DNA of 64,000 bases from contig NZ_JBINJW010000001.1 in assembly GCF_043951855.1 (NCBI RefSeq), positions 1 through 64,000 of the forward strand, in the 5' to 3' direction. The notes under the pieces are model-generated. The model worked only from the letters and a program-made list of their open reading frames with translations, was not told the origin of the DNA and did not search any database. Each line of letters begins with the position of its first letter. Positions within the stretch are counted from its first letter, which is position 1. This DNA comes from Proteiniclasticum sp043951855 (GTDB taxonomy: Bacteria; Bacillota; Clostridia; Clostridiales; Clostridiaceae). Below are positions 43,895 to 53,815 of the stretch, piece by piece. Made by a program: the position numbers and the translations under genes.

Positions 43895-44258
43895 ATATTT
43901 ACAGCAATTATATGATTACCCGGATATTGATGCAAGTTTAAATCAGCTTCTTGAACTACTTAAATACAAAAACAAAGACTTCATAGACAGTCTTTTCATT
44001 CCTGTGGACTTATCACTTTGCAGTGAAGATGAACTGAACTTTTTGACAAAAGTCGCAGCCCTTATCGACTACAATCTTCAGATTCACAAGATAGCCGTTC
44101 CTGAATGGCTTAGAAGTAATATACTTCGGTTCGAAGTCCCCTACTATCATTCAAAAAGAATCAGCGATTTTGAAAAATTCAAACTGCAAATGACTAATCC
44201 CGGTCCCTTTAGAGCGAGAAATGTGTATTTTGATTTAGCCGGTATCGGTAGAATTTAA
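43881..44258 (+). CDS. Partner protein of the nucleotidyltransferase gene
   Basis: The 125-residue product overlaps the end of the interrupted nucleotidyltransferase gene. It is soluble, with a PEWLRSNILRFEVPYY stretch and a PFRARNVYFDLAGIGRI tail, which occur in small partners of DUF6036 nucleotidyltransferases. The pair could be a toxin-antitoxin-like unit, now with one partner damaged. GGAGAGG lies near the ATG. A terminator follows. Confidence 0.6.
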   Translation: MIGNKYLQQLYDYPDIDASLNQLLELLKYKNKDFIDSLFIPVDLSLCSEDELNFLTKVAALIDYNLQIHKIAVPEWLRSNILRFEVPYYHSKRISDFEKFKLQMTNPGPFRARNVYFDLAGIGRI

Positions 44259-44269
44259 TTGTTTTAACG

Positions 44270-44314
44270 AAAAATCCACCTTAAGACATTTTATAGCCTT
44301 AAAGATGGATTTTT
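44270..44314. terminator. Bidirectional terminator
   Basis: AAAAATCCACCTTAAG and CTTAAAGATGGATTTTT pair with small bulges, with A and T runs at the ends. It separates the plus-strand pair from the module B ATPase gene. Confidence 0.75.
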
Positions 44315-44327
44315 ATTTCGCCTTATT

Positions 44328-44972
44328 TTATGGTACTTGATCAATCCGTATGAGAGGTTCTCCTAAGTGCATCAGATCCTCATCATGAGTTACAAGAACC
44401 ACTGTCTTACCTGCTCTTTGAAATCCCTTCAAGAGATCTACAACTTTCATTTTATTCTCATGATCTAGGCTTCCTGTAGGTTCATCGGCCAGAATCAGTT
44501 CACAGGGCTTCAACATCAGCCTTGCAATGGCCACTCTCTGCTGCTCTCCTCCAGAACACTGATATACTTTCTTCTTTTCAAATCCGGCGAGTCCCACTAC
44601 CTCCAGAACTTCCTTTACTCGGTTATTTTCTTTGCTCGTGTCATGACCTTCCATGGCAAGCTTCAGGTTATACTCTACTGTGGCATTATCGACTAAAGCA
44701 TAGTTCTGAAAAAGGTAACCGATTTTATCCTTCAGAAGATTCGTCGCTTTTGTTGAAAAGGGCTTGATATTCTTCTGTCCAAAGTGCACCATTTCGCCTT
44801 TGTCTTTCTTCTCCAGTAACCCGATGATATTGAGAAGCGTGGACTTTCCAGATCCTGAAGCGCCAGAAATCACCGTAAAACTGCCTTCTGGAATTTCTAG
44901 GTTGAACCTGGAAAAGACCGTCTTTTTACCGAAATTCTTTTCTAATCCCTGAATTGAAATTACATTTTCCAT
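44328..44972 (-). CDS. ABC transporter ATP-binding protein, module B
   Basis: The 214-residue ATPase has Walker A SGASGSGKST (about 36-45), Q-loop LFQNYALV, signature CSGGEQQRVAIARL, Walker B LILADEPTGSLD and VTHDE. It is similar to the module A, C and D ATPases but clearly separate in sequence. The start is two bases after the module B permease stop. It is the last gene of its unit. Confidence 0.93.
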   Translation of the reverse strand: MENVISIQGLEKNFGKKTVFSRFNLEIPEGSFTVISGASGSGKSTLLNIIGLLEKKDKGEMVHFGQKNIKPFSTKATNLLKDKIGYLFQNYALVDNATVEYNLKLAMEGHDTSKENNRVKEVLEVVGLAGFEKKKVYQCSGGEQQRVAIARLMLKPCELILADEPTGSLDHENKMKVVDLLKGFQRAGKTVVLVTHDEDLMHLGEPLIRIDQVP

Positions 44973-44974
44973 AA

Positions 44975-47056
44975 CTACGCCCCTTTTATGGTTTTCACCA
45001 TATCCGCTGATTCAAAACGTTTGATCAGACCTGATACCAGAATCATTTCCAGAAGAATCAGGATACTGAATAGCACTAGCAAACTGACTGTTGATACTTT
45101 CAGCAAGATCAGACTGTATGGGATCAGTACTGCATAGGACACAAGACTCATCAGGTAGAGATTCCTGTAACGCTCACCATAGGACTTTCCAAGCAGATAC
45201 TGAATCGAAATCAGCTGCCTTTTCTCTTCCAGTTGAAGATAAATGATTTCATAAAGAAGAATCAGAACCACCGAAAGATATAGTGCGAAAATATAGAGAC
45301 TTTCCAGTGCTTCCTGCTTATACTCACCCATGTAGAAATCATATACCGGACGAAGATCCGTTACCCGCAGAGCGTCTCCATAACCAGCTTCGTCAAAGGA
45401 CTCTCTAAGCCCTTCCAGATCACTATAATAGACAGCTCCATAAAGCGTCTGCATGCCGGAAGCATCATATTCCTTCATATAGAATACAATGGGATCGTTC
45501 ACTTTAAAGTGATCTCTTTTACTGATATCCGGATTATAGAAAGAGTCCTGGAATTCTACATAAACTTTTGGATATTCCTTCTGAGATATGGTTATAAAAG
45601 GTTTTCCCTTCAGTTCAAGTGGAACCAGCATGGTATTCCCCTGTAAGGTCTCCAGATCAAGAGCAGTTCCATCTTCACGAAGAATCTTGTAGTCCTTTAG
45701 ATACTCTGTATTGACCACGATTGAGGATACCGTATTCGGTGCAAGCTCCACATCAAATTCTTCAAACAGACTCAAGTCTGCATCACTGAAATCAGCGAGT
45801 ACCGCATTCTCTTTTTCTGAAATCTCAAATGCATCTCCAAACATTTTCATGATTCGATCAAAATCTGACATTGGAATGTCGAGACTCACATTGTATCTAT
45901 ATAGATCAGCATCGTGTTTTCTCTCCCTGTAGTTTACATCTCTGAAGGAGCGATATCCACTTTCCAGCTTCGTCAGAAGTGGGGTGATGACCAGTATAAA
46001 GATCAGGATCTTCACTGAAAGGTTTCCATAGAGAAGCATCTTGTATGTGGATTTTCTCTTGAGATACATGGCAGAGGAAATATATCTGATATAGACGTAG
46101 GAACCTGCAAACACGGCCAGTAGACCTGCAGCAAAATATGCTAAAATCATAAGCTGACCTTTATAAATAGCCGTACCGATGCTTCCCGCATCGCCCACAA
46201 AAATCCAGTACGCTATTCCTAGTGTAATTACATAAACAAGTAGAAGTGACAGGAAAAATATCCCTAAAAGACGCCACTGTATCCGCACATCGGAATGTCC
46301 CATCATTTTTCTTACGCTCACTTCCTTGAGGTGCTGATTGATGATGCCAATAAGAATGATGAGAAGAATCAGCGCAATCCCTGCGGAGAGGTAGGTGCCT
46401 TGACGAATAGAGTCGTCAGGCATAAACGTCTTGCCGTCCACCTTGAGAAATTGTGAAGCCTGGATCTGCCCATGGGTATCAACTACTTCGTCTCGGACTT
46501 TTCTGATATCGCTACCTTCCCCATAGAAATAAACCACATAATAAGGATCTTTTTGCGGACTTTCATAAATCTGATGAAGAGGACGGAAATATAATAGAGG
46601 ATATAGGAGCCCTGATGCGTAGCTCTCATCGAGCATCTGTATCGTCACTGCTGAGGAATCCTCCTTATTGGTTGAATAAAAAGTGGACTCACTGCTGTCA
46701 CTCCAGGAAATTCTACTACCGTTTTGAGTATAAAAGAGATCTTCTATCTCCACTGAAGAAGAATAGATATAGTTCTCCATGACATTTCTGTTCACCTCGT
46801 CAGAATAACCTACAATCACACGAAAGGTCACTTCGTTCTCATCTGAACTATTTTTTATCGTTTCCATAAACTCTTCCGATGAAACGGCAGTGAACATACT
46901 CTCATCAAACATGAAACTATATGTGCTCTGGTCATCAAAGTCGGGATGCAAAAAATTTTCCAGGTTAAATGTATATCTGACATTGAAGGTTGTGACAATC
47001 AGGTAAGTGGTCGCAATCGCCAACTGTATGACGAGAAAATAGCTGATTTTCTTCAT
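44975..47056 (-). CDS. Bacteriocin-associated permease, module B
   Basis: The 693-residue protein has the same layout as the module A, C and D permeases: one N-terminal segment, an outer domain (about 30-225), a membrane cluster with INQHLKEVSVRKMMGHSDVR, a second outer domain and three C-terminal segments. AAGGAG precedes the ATG. No peptide or regulator gene lies directly upstream. It could serve the neighbouring MoxR-DUF58 genes or be independent. Confidence 0.8.
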   Translation of the reverse strand: MKKISYFLVIQLAIATTYLIVTTFNVRYTFNLENFLHPDFDDQSTYSFMFDESMFTAVSSEEFMETIKNSSDENEVTFRVIVGYSDEVNRNVMENYIYSSSVEIEDLFYTQNGSRISWSDSSESTFYSTNKEDSSAVTIQMLDESYASGLLYPLLYFRPLHQIYESPQKDPYYVVYFYGEGSDIRKVRDEVVDTHGQIQASQFLKVDGKTFMPDDSIRQGTYLSAGIALILLIILIGIINQHLKEVSVRKMMGHSDVRIQWRLLGIFFLSLLLVYVITLGIAYWIFVGDAGSIGTAIYKGQLMILAYFAAGLLAVFAGSYVYIRYISSAMYLKRKSTYKMLLYGNLSVKILIFILVITPLLTKLESGYRSFRDVNYRERKHDADLYRYNVSLDIPMSDFDRIMKMFGDAFEISEKENAVLADFSDADLSLFEEFDVELAPNTVSSIVVNTEYLKDYKILREDGTALDLETLQGNTMLVPLELKGKPFITISQKEYPKVYVEFQDSFYNPDISKRDHFKVNDPIVFYMKEYDASGMQTLYGAVYYSDLEGLRESFDEAGYGDALRVTDLRPVYDFYMGEYKQEALESLYIFALYLSVVLILLYEIIYLQLEEKRQLISIQYLLGKSYGERYRNLYLMSLVSYAVLIPYSLILLKVSTVSLLVLFSILILLEMILVSGLIKRFESADMVKTIKGA

Positions 47057-47379
47057 AAAACACTCCTTACCTTAAAAAATAGAATCCCTATATTTTTCCA
47101 ACTATACCTTTCCTAATATTATCAATATATATATATATATATATATATTAGCATTAATATTATTGTAGTTCAACACTAAATTCGAATATTTAAAATATTG
47201 AAAACTTACCATTCTTCAAATCTACTTATTATTTCAATTTGCATGTTCTTAATATGAGTCTCAAAGCTTATATGATTTACGCCGTTATTTGTTGTTAGAT
47301 ATCATAAAAGAATTAACTCGAATTACAATGGATGTTGATTTCTCATATATCACATATCACTAAAATAACACCTCCTCTT
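47057..47379. other. Gap with AT dinucleotide run
   Basis: No gene is seen. About 47124-47150 is an uninterrupted AT repeat of twelve to thirteen units. ACGCCGTTATTT at 47279 resembles a decayed end of the palindromic repeat but is too short to call. The promoter of module B should lie here; no clean box pair is visible. Confidence 0.45.
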
Positions 47380-48570
47380 TCAATCCTTCTTTAAAGGTTT
47401 GAATGTGAATTTCTTCATGAAATCCACCGAATTTCTGTCCGCAGACTCTCCACCGTATCTGAACTGAATATAGAGATCTCTAATTTCATCGTTATTTTGA
47501 GTAACTCCATCACCTTTTATGCTGATGCTCTGGGATGTATCACTCACTTCAAGCATTCTGCTCTTTTTTAGTTTTCGAAGGTATTTTCTGTAGTAGTACC
47601 TGATCTGTTCGTTATATCCTGAAGGAAATCGGTCTCTTTTTTTTCTGTTAAAAAGAGTCTCTTTTGAGATCAGATATTCTCTTTTTTCATTGAGAGGTCT
47701 TCTACTGTAGTTATCCACTCTTCGTTTCTTATATACAAAGTAACCAATAACCATAATTACCACTAACAATCCAGCACCTAAAACAAATCCCCATAGGTCA
47801 CTGTTCTGAGCCATCTTGATCTTTTCCCCTATGCCCGGGGATGCGCCGGGTATTTCCTGTTCTACATAACTGTCACTGAAAACCTCCATTAGTCTTCTGC
47901 CAGAAGCTGTGAAAATCCATAGACCCACATACAGTAACGGATAGAGAAGAAAGAACAGTGCCTTCTGTAATAAACCGAAGATGATACTAGCGCCATAAAG
48001 AAGCTGTATTCGGATCCCTTCAACACTGATGATAAGGGAAAGCACCATGGCTAAAATGAAGAAAACATAGATTCGTCTGTTATTTTTCTTCGATGTAGTT
48101 CCATAAGCGGATTGCCTTAAAGTTACACTTAAAAGAATTTCCGAAAACAGGTAGAACATCATAAACGGAAGTATACTTAACATTTTCTCCTGAACTGGCT
48201 TTACGAGAATGCCTGCAAAAACAAGAACTGTCATGATGCTGTAATACACTTTAAACCTGCTTGCGCGCTCTTCCATCTCCAGTCTTCCCATAAATTTCTC
48301 ATAGTAGTACATACATCCTATAGCAAATAGAAGCGTAAAAAGAACTCTCTCCAAGGTAAAATAAAGAAGCATTGGCAGAGAAAGTGAAACCCCCAGCAGA
48401 ACTGTGGTCTTCCAGTTTCTCTTTTCACACTTCCCTTGAAAGAAAAGCAGAACCAGAGCACTGTAGAGATAGATGGGAATACTCCAAACTACTTCCACCT
48501 GAAAGAAAACAAGTAGCATCATCAGGTAAAGGGAAACAAAAGACAAAACTTCAAGTATCATCAGCTGCAC
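47380..48570 (-). CDS. Membrane protein with DUF4129-like tail
   Basis: The 396-residue protein has ten or so membrane segments in the first 240 residues, another near 275-295, then a cytoplasmic tail with IRYYYRKYLRKLKK and LYIQFRYGG, typical of the DUF4129 domain at the end of transglutaminase-like membrane proteins. The transglutaminase domain itself is absent. It overlaps the DUF58 gene by ten bases, completing a MoxR-DUF58-DUF4129 set. GGGAGGG lies seven bases before a GTG start. Confidence 0.75.
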   Translation of the reverse strand: MQLMILEVLSFVSLYLMMLLVFFQVEVVWSIPIYLYSALVLLFFQGKCEKRNWKTTVLLGVSLSLPMLLYFTLERVLFTLLFAIGCMYYYEKFMGRLEMEERASRFKVYYSIMTVLVFAGILVKPVQEKMLSILPFMMFYLFSEILLSVTLRQSAYGTTSKKNNRRIYVFFILAMVLSLIISVEGIRIQLLYGASIIFGLLQKALFFLLYPLLYVGLWIFTASGRRLMEVFSDSYVEQEIPGASPGIGEKIKMAQNSDLWGFVLGAGLLVVIMVIGYFVYKKRRVDNYSRRPLNEKREYLISKETLFNRKKRDRFPSGYNEQIRYYYRKYLRKLKKSRMLEVSDTSQSISIKGDGVTQNNDEIRDLYIQFRYGGESADRNSVDFMKKFTFKPLKKD

Positions 48571-49646
48571 AAAAAATCCCTCCCTTTATAAATCCTGACA
48601 TTTCTGGATATTTCTGTAAGATGGTCTTCCCTCATGGCAATGAGCACGAGTTTACCGTTTTTTGAAAACTCATTTATGGGCAACACATGCTCCTTCAGAA
48701 CTTTTGGCACAATCAGCACCACCACCTGAAATGAGCTTCTGTTTCTGGAAAGCTTCTTTAAGCTGTTTTCCAGGCTATCCGATACCATGCCTCCCATTTT
48801 CCCTAAAAGCATCGTATACTTTTCAAGATTCTTCGGAGAAAGTCCAGGTGGAAAACTGACTCCCCCATTGTCTGTTTTAGCATTGTATCCATTACTGGAG
48901 AAGCCTGCAGGGATCTTTTCCTTCATAAGCTCCTCCAGTACAGCTCTGGCTGTGATGATGCTTTCCTCTAATGCTTCCACATCGGGATCTTTCCAGTAAG
49001 GCTTGCTGCTTTCCATGCTGAGAAAGACCATGGCGCTCTGATCTGCAGTAAAATCAAACTTCTTCACTAGAATACGATGGTGTTTTAATGAAGAAGGCCA
49101 GTGAATATATCTCTGGGACTCTCTTCCCGTATATTCTCTTACGCCTCTAAGCATCAGAGGATCATCCACAATCCACCTTTTCACAGAAACCGCGCCATGA
49201 AGACTGTCAAAAGGCAGAATGAGTTCCCTTAGCTCCTCTTTCCTTGGAAGAATGACCACTTCCTGGTTTATGGCTTTCTCCAGAAATTTATTATGGAATC
49301 CCAGAAGATCTGTCATCTTGAGCTGAGCTCCATCGAAGGTGTGAAGTCCTCGTTTTTTTCCATAGATTTTATGTTCCAGCGTAATCCTCTGCAAAGGCAT
49401 GACAAAAAGATGATACGTATTTTGACTTTCTGAAAACTTCTCTCCATAGTATTCCGTCACGTTTAGGAAAGGAATGGAAAGGATTTTTCTGTTTTCAATC
49501 ACCGGTGTAAGGGTAATCTCCTCTCCAATTTCATACACATTCTTATCCGTCTGTACCCCGTAGGAAAGCTTCTTGTCCCCATAATAAAACAGCACTTCAT
49601 TCAGAACGATGATGGCAATGAGCATGCCGAAAAATGCCCACAGCAT
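48561..49646 (-). CDS. DUF58-domain membrane protein
   Basis: The 361-residue protein has a membrane hairpin at its N-terminus (about residues 1-20), a beta-rich region and the DUF58 block (VREYTGRESQRYIHWPSSLK, about residue 180), followed by a von Willebrand A-like fold. DUF58 proteins are regular partners of MoxR ATPases. The start ATG overlaps the MoxR stop (TGATG). It is probably involved in assembly or maturation of another complex, here perhaps the transporter or its peptide. Confidence 0.9.
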   Translation of the reverse strand: MLWAFFGMLIAIIVLNEVLFYYGDKKLSYGVQTDKNVYEIGEEITLTPVIENRKILSIPFLNVTEYYGEKFSESQNTYHLFVMPLQRITLEHKIYGKKRGLHTFDGAQLKMTDLLGFHNKFLEKAINQEVVILPRKEELRELILPFDSLHGAVSVKRWIVDDPLMLRGVREYTGRESQRYIHWPSSLKHHRILVKKFDFTADQSAMVFLSMESSKPYWKDPDVEALEESIITARAVLEELMKEKIPAGFSSNGYNAKTDNGGVSFPPGLSPKNLEKYTMLLGKMGGMVSDSLENSLKKLSRNRSSFQVVVLIVPKVLKEHVLPINEFSKNGKLVLIAMREDHLTEISRNVRIYKGRDFLCS

Positions 49647-50590
49647 CAGAGCGCCTCCAGATCTTCCAGCGGAACTTTTGTCTCTTTTACAATCTCAGAA
49701 ATGATCTCCATACTCTCTTCAAGAGACTGCCCCATCCCCGATGAAATCCTGTGATTCAGTACAAATGGTGCCATATACTGAATATCTTCCGGGAGCATAA
49801 AGGATCTCCCCTCTACCGCTGCCTTGGCTTGAGAGGCTCTAAAAAGAGCTATGGAACCTCTGGGACTAACGCCAACACTAATCTTGTCGTGATCTCTCGT
49901 TTTCTCCACAAGATCCAGGAGATAATCCATCACATCCTTTTTGGCTCTGACTTTCTTCATCTCCTCGATATAGCTGAGGAGTTCTTGTTTCTCAAAAACC
50001 GCATGGATGGTATCAAAGACATCCTCCAGAGTATTGAGAAGAATCCTTCTTTCTTCTTCCTTTGAAGGATAGCCCATGGAAAGTCTCATGAGAAAACGAT
50101 CCATCTGAGCTTCAGGTAACGGAAAGGTACCATAGGATTCTATTGGATTCTGGGTGGCCAGCACCATAAAAGGCCTATCCAGCATTCTTGTCTCACCGTC
50201 CACCGTAATCTGTCGTTCCTCCATGGCCTCTAAAAGAGCCGATTGTGTCCTTGGTGTTGCCCGATTGATCTCATCCGCCAGAATGACATGAGAGAAGAGT
50301 GGACCTTCTCTGAACTCAAATTCTCTTTCTTTCTGATTATAAAAACTGACTCCTGTTATATCGCCTGGAAGAAGATCCGGTGTGAACTGAATTCTCTTAA
50401 ATGGCAAATCCAGGGTTTTGGAGAAAGACCGAACCAGCATGGTTTTTCCCATACCAGGCAGATCTTCCAATAGAATATGTCCTTCTGATAGAAAAGCAAT
50501 CAGAAGAAGCTCAATCACCGGATCTTTTCCGATGATTCCCTTTCTTACGTTCTGAACCACAGTTTCCTTGAGTTTCTTTATATTTTCCAA
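49646..50590 (-). CDS. MoxR-family AAA ATPase
   Basis: The 314-residue ATPase has Walker A LEDLPGMGKTMLV (about residues 36-48), Walker B VILADEINRATP, sensor LATQNPIE and an arginine-finger region. MoxR proteins act as chaperones with DUF58 and von Willebrand-type partners. A TTG, eight bases after GAGGGG, starts the frame directly after the module C ATPase stop, so the gene is coupled to that transporter. Fragments of its first nine codons reappear at 54120-54146, showing tandem duplication. Confidence 0.93.
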   Translation of the reverse strand: MENIKKLKETVVQNVRKGIIGKDPVIELLLIAFLSEGHILLEDLPGMGKTMLVRSFSKTLDLPFKRIQFTPDLLPGDITGVSFYNQKEREFEFREGPLFSHVILADEINRATPRTQSALLEAMEERQITVDGETRMLDRPFMVLATQNPIESYGTFPLPEAQMDRFLMRLSMGYPSKEEERRILLNTLEDVFDTIHAVFEKQELLSYIEEMKKVRAKKDVMDYLLDLVEKTRDHDKISVGVSPRGSIALFRASQAKAAVEGRSFMLPEDIQYMAPFVLNHRISSGMGQSLEESMEIISEIVKETKVPLEDLEAL

Positions 50591-51262
50591 CTAATTTCCC
50601 CTCCTCATCGCAGCATCTTCATGAAGATTCTCCAGTCTTACATGGGGATCTCCCATACTCATAAGCTCCTCATCATGGGTGACAATGAGAATGGTCTTCC
50701 CTTCACCATGCAGCCTCTTAAGCACTTCCAGGATGATCATCTTATTGCCATGATCGAGGCTTCCCGTGGGCTCATCTGCTAGGATCAGCTCACAGGGCTT
50801 CAGCATCAGCCTTGCCAAAGCAATTCTCTGCTGCTCTCCGCCAGAGCACTTGTAGATCATCTTCTCTTCAAACCCTTCCAGACCAACCTCTTTCAAAGCT
50901 TTCGAGATAAGCTCTCCCTTCTGATCCGATTTGACATTTTCAAGAGCAATCTCCAGGTTATAACGAACAGACTTATGATCAATGAGTGCAAAGTTCTGAA
51001 AGAGATATCCGATTTTTTCTCTCAGAAGGATTTCGGATGCTTTTGTAAAAGGCTTTAACCCTTTCTTGCCAAATCTTACGATGGTTCCACCATCTTCTCG
51101 GTCCAATAACCCTATCATGTTCAGCAGTGTGGATTTACCTGAACCTGATGCCCCACTGATGACTGTAAAGCTGTTTCTTCTGATGTCCAGATCATACTCA
51201 TCAAAGATGACAAGATCATTGAATCCTTTTTTCAGGTTTCTGATTTCTATAATATTCTCCAT
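50591..51262 (-). CDS. ABC transporter ATP-binding protein, module C
   Basis: The 223-residue ATPase shows Walker A SGASGSGKST, Q-loop LFQNFALI, signature KCSGGEQQRIALARL, Walker B LILADEPTGSLD and VTHDEEL. It differs from the module D ATPase at only about seven residues (about 97% identical), while the two permeases differ widely. It starts two bases after the module C permease stop, and is followed at once by moxR. Confidence 0.95.
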   Translation of the reverse strand: MENIIEIRNLKKGFNDLVIFDEYDLDIRRNSFTVISGASGSGKSTLLNMIGLLDREDGGTIVRFGKKGLKPFTKASEILLREKIGYLFQNFALIDHKSVRYNLEIALENVKSDQKGELISKALKEVGLEGFEEKMIYKCSGGEQQRIALARLMLKPCELILADEPTGSLDHGNKMIILEVLKRLHGEGKTILIVTHDEELMSMGDPHVRLENLHEDAAMRRGN

Positions 51263-51264
51263 AC

Positions 51265-53388
51265 TTATTCTCCTTTCAATACTAAAGAAATAGACTTTTT
51301 CTCAAACCTTCTGACAATCCAGCTCATAAACAGTAGGTCTATGACTATAAAGTAAAGAGCCAGTTTGGTGGCTAATGCCTTGTTGTCATTCGTCGTGGTC
51401 CAGACGGTCAATAGAATCGCAAAATAAGGTAAAAGGTGCATCAGAATCATTTCTCTGTATCTACTGAGGAAGCTGCTCCCCATGCTGTATTTCAGTGCAA
51501 TTTCTTTCCTTCTTTCGTTAAAGTGAAAGGACAATCCCTGATACAGAAAAATCATTGGGATGATGGTAAAAAGCATCAGATATCCCATGGCGGTGATGAA
51601 CTCTTTCATGTAACTCTCTAGATAATAGTTATGCTTGATCACATAATTTTCAATATTAAAATAGGCTTCCATCTGGTACTTTGAAAGTACTAAAGAAAGA
51701 TCATCATACGAAGAATAAAAGGCACTCCTATATACGGGTTGAATCTCGCTTCGATACTTAGTGATAAAATACACCACCGGGTTTTCTATTAGTATTTTCG
51801 GCCATGAAATATCGGGGGCTAAAAATCCACCCTCATAATTGACATAGTAGGTATTCTTTCCATTCTGATCTAGCCCAGTATAGGTTTGAAATATCTCTCC
51901 TTTGAGATGAAGAGGCACGAAGACAGTGTTCTCAGTGATTTGAGATAGATTCAGAACTTCTCCGTCTTCATTTCTGATGGAATATTCTTTCAGATACTGA
52001 TAATCTACGATGATGCTTGGATAAGGAATCTCCATACCTATGGTTTCATAAAATTCAATCATCTGCCGATCCAGGTGAGCATGTGAAAAGTCCGCATACA
52101 TGCCTTTTCCCCTTAGAATCATCTCCTCAAACAGGATCTGATTCATGTTTAGATTCTCTCCAATCTCTCCTGGCAGAGAAGTCATCATAGACTGGTTTGT
52201 AAACAGGTTATAATTGTAATGTTCTTCTGTGCGGGAACCATAATGGTATATTTTGCGAAACGCTTCAACACCTGTAGAAATCTCATGAACCAGTGGCGTC
52301 AGTACAATAAGAAGAAGTACTGTTTTTATAATTATGTTTCCATACACCATTTTCATATTCACAATACTTCTCTTTAGTGCAACATAAGAAGCAACATATC
52401 TCACATAGAGATAACTGAGGATTGCAAAAATCAAGATTACTCCAGTAAACATCAGAAGATTCATGGCCATGGGTTTCACTACATTAAGCGAAATGAGCGT
52501 GAAATCTCCACCTAAAATGAAATACGAGAAAAGAATACTAATTTTATAGGAGAGGATGGAAAACAGAATGAAACTTCTCATAAGTCTTTTAAAAATCACA
52601 GTACTTTGATTTCCATGCATCTTTCTTACGCTTACTTCTTTCATATTGGCATTAATATAGCTTGTGGCACTAAGTAGAATAACAAGTAAGAGGATGGGCG
52701 CCAGGAATTCCGTAAGCTTCACCGGCTTATCTTCAACTTCTTCTTCTATAGGACTGTTTAAATCATAGATATCTACCTCGTACATGAATGGAAAAGCATC
52801 AAGAATCATCGCCTTCATTTCTGCCATACTCATCGAGTTATCAAAGAAAAAAGAGATTCCAACAAAATTTACTTCTCCCTCATTGTGTTTTCCAGCCGTA
52901 TGAAGCGGCATAAAATTAAGTACAGGATAGGTGTTTCCCATAATGTACTTGTCAGACAGAAATTTGATGCTGTCAGTTTTTTCATCATTTATAGAATCGG
53001 AACTTATATACTGATCGTTTGCAAGGTGTCCAAAATCCACATGAGTTCCTTTCTCCAGATAGAAGAAATCTTCAAACTTAAATTCATCTGAATAAATATA
53101 AAGACTTTGAACTTTTCTTTGATAAATGTCATCATGATTAAGACTCATCATGATCTCTAGAGAGGTGCTTTTCCCCATTTCAAGTAGTTTATCCGTTACT
53201 TCGTGAACGGACACGCCTTGTTCCTGCAAATACAGATTGATGATCACACCGTTCTTATCCGTCCAGTCATGATACTCCAGAATTGTATTGTCCATACTCG
53301 TGAAGTATCTTTCATTGAAATCATTGAATATGCCAAAGGTTACAATAAATCCATAAAGAAAGATAAATACATAGGCGAATTTTTTCAT
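51265..53388 (-). CDS. Bacteriocin-associated permease, module C
   Basis: The 707-residue protein has the family layout: N-terminal segment (about 4-22), outer domain, membrane cluster from about 235 with NANMKEVSVRKMHGNQSTVI, second outer domain (about 400-600) and a C-terminal cluster. AAGGAG before the ATG at 53388 is chosen over a start at 53460. It lies downstream of a damaged peptide gene and upstream of its ATPase, moxR, DUF58 and DUF4129-like genes. Roughly 45% identical to the module D permease by eye. Confidence 0.8.
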   Translation of the reverse strand: MKKFAYVFIFLYGFIVTFGIFNDFNERYFTSMDNTILEYHDWTDKNGVIINLYLQEQGVSVHEVTDKLLEMGKSTSLEIMMSLNHDDIYQRKVQSLYIYSDEFKFEDFFYLEKGTHVDFGHLANDQYISSDSINDEKTDSIKFLSDKYIMGNTYPVLNFMPLHTAGKHNEGEVNFVGISFFFDNSMSMAEMKAMILDAFPFMYEVDIYDLNSPIEEEVEDKPVKLTEFLAPILLLVILLSATSYINANMKEVSVRKMHGNQSTVIFKRLMRSFILFSILSYKISILFSYFILGGDFTLISLNVVKPMAMNLLMFTGVILIFAILSYLYVRYVASYVALKRSIVNMKMVYGNIIIKTVLLLIVLTPLVHEISTGVEAFRKIYHYGSRTEEHYNYNLFTNQSMMTSLPGEIGENLNMNQILFEEMILRGKGMYADFSHAHLDRQMIEFYETIGMEIPYPSIIVDYQYLKEYSIRNEDGEVLNLSQITENTVFVPLHLKGEIFQTYTGLDQNGKNTYYVNYEGGFLAPDISWPKILIENPVVYFITKYRSEIQPVYRSAFYSSYDDLSLVLSKYQMEAYFNIENYVIKHNYYLESYMKEFITAMGYLMLFTIIPMIFLYQGLSFHFNERRKEIALKYSMGSSFLSRYREMILMHLLPYFAILLTVWTTTNDNKALATKLALYFIVIDLLFMSWIVRRFEKKSISLVLKGE

Positions 53389-53484
53389 GCTATTCTCCTT
53401 TTTTCTTTTAGGAAATTCTAGGCTAATCAGGAACGAACTCCATGTCTTTTTGCACTCCATAGAGTTCGTTTGGAATCACTATTT

Positions 53485-53815
53485 TATCGAGCAATTATTG
53501 ACTCTCTAAAACCATGCTGATGACCTGTGGTTTTATTGATTGAAATCATTGCGGGCATTGGATAATTTCCAGGATTAAGTGTTCCAGCAACACTTTTTGT
53601 AACCCAGCTGCTGTTACTGCTGCTTCCCACTGCACGACTCCGCCTGCATTCATGTTTTCTAAGACAAACACTGTATATGCACGTTCGGAATCGTCATTAG
53701 CATTCACATACCCATAGGACGTATCTCTTATACCATGCGTTACTATCGTATATCCATATGCGGTCACTTGAGCTGTTACGAGTAAGGTCAGGAATAAAAC
53801 TGCGATTTTTTTCAC
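53485..53815 (-). pseudogene. Secreted peptide gene, frameshifted copy (module C)
   Basis: The frame starts with GTG and a signal peptide (MKKIAVLFLTLLVTAQVTAYG), then HGIRDTSYGYVNANDD and LENMNAGGV, matching the intact module D peptide. One base is missing near 53638. In the shifted frame the protein resumes (SWVTKSVAGTLNPGNYP ... GHQHGFRESIIAR) up to a TAA at 53485-53487. The ribosome site is also weaker (GGAAG) than in the D copy. It is therefore most likely a decaying copy, although a sequencing slip is possible. Confidence 0.8.

Noticed and set aside
47275..47295. ACGCCGTTATTT as a further palindromic repeat copy
   Set aside because: Only one outer arm is present and no GGTGAACC core follows; too short to support.
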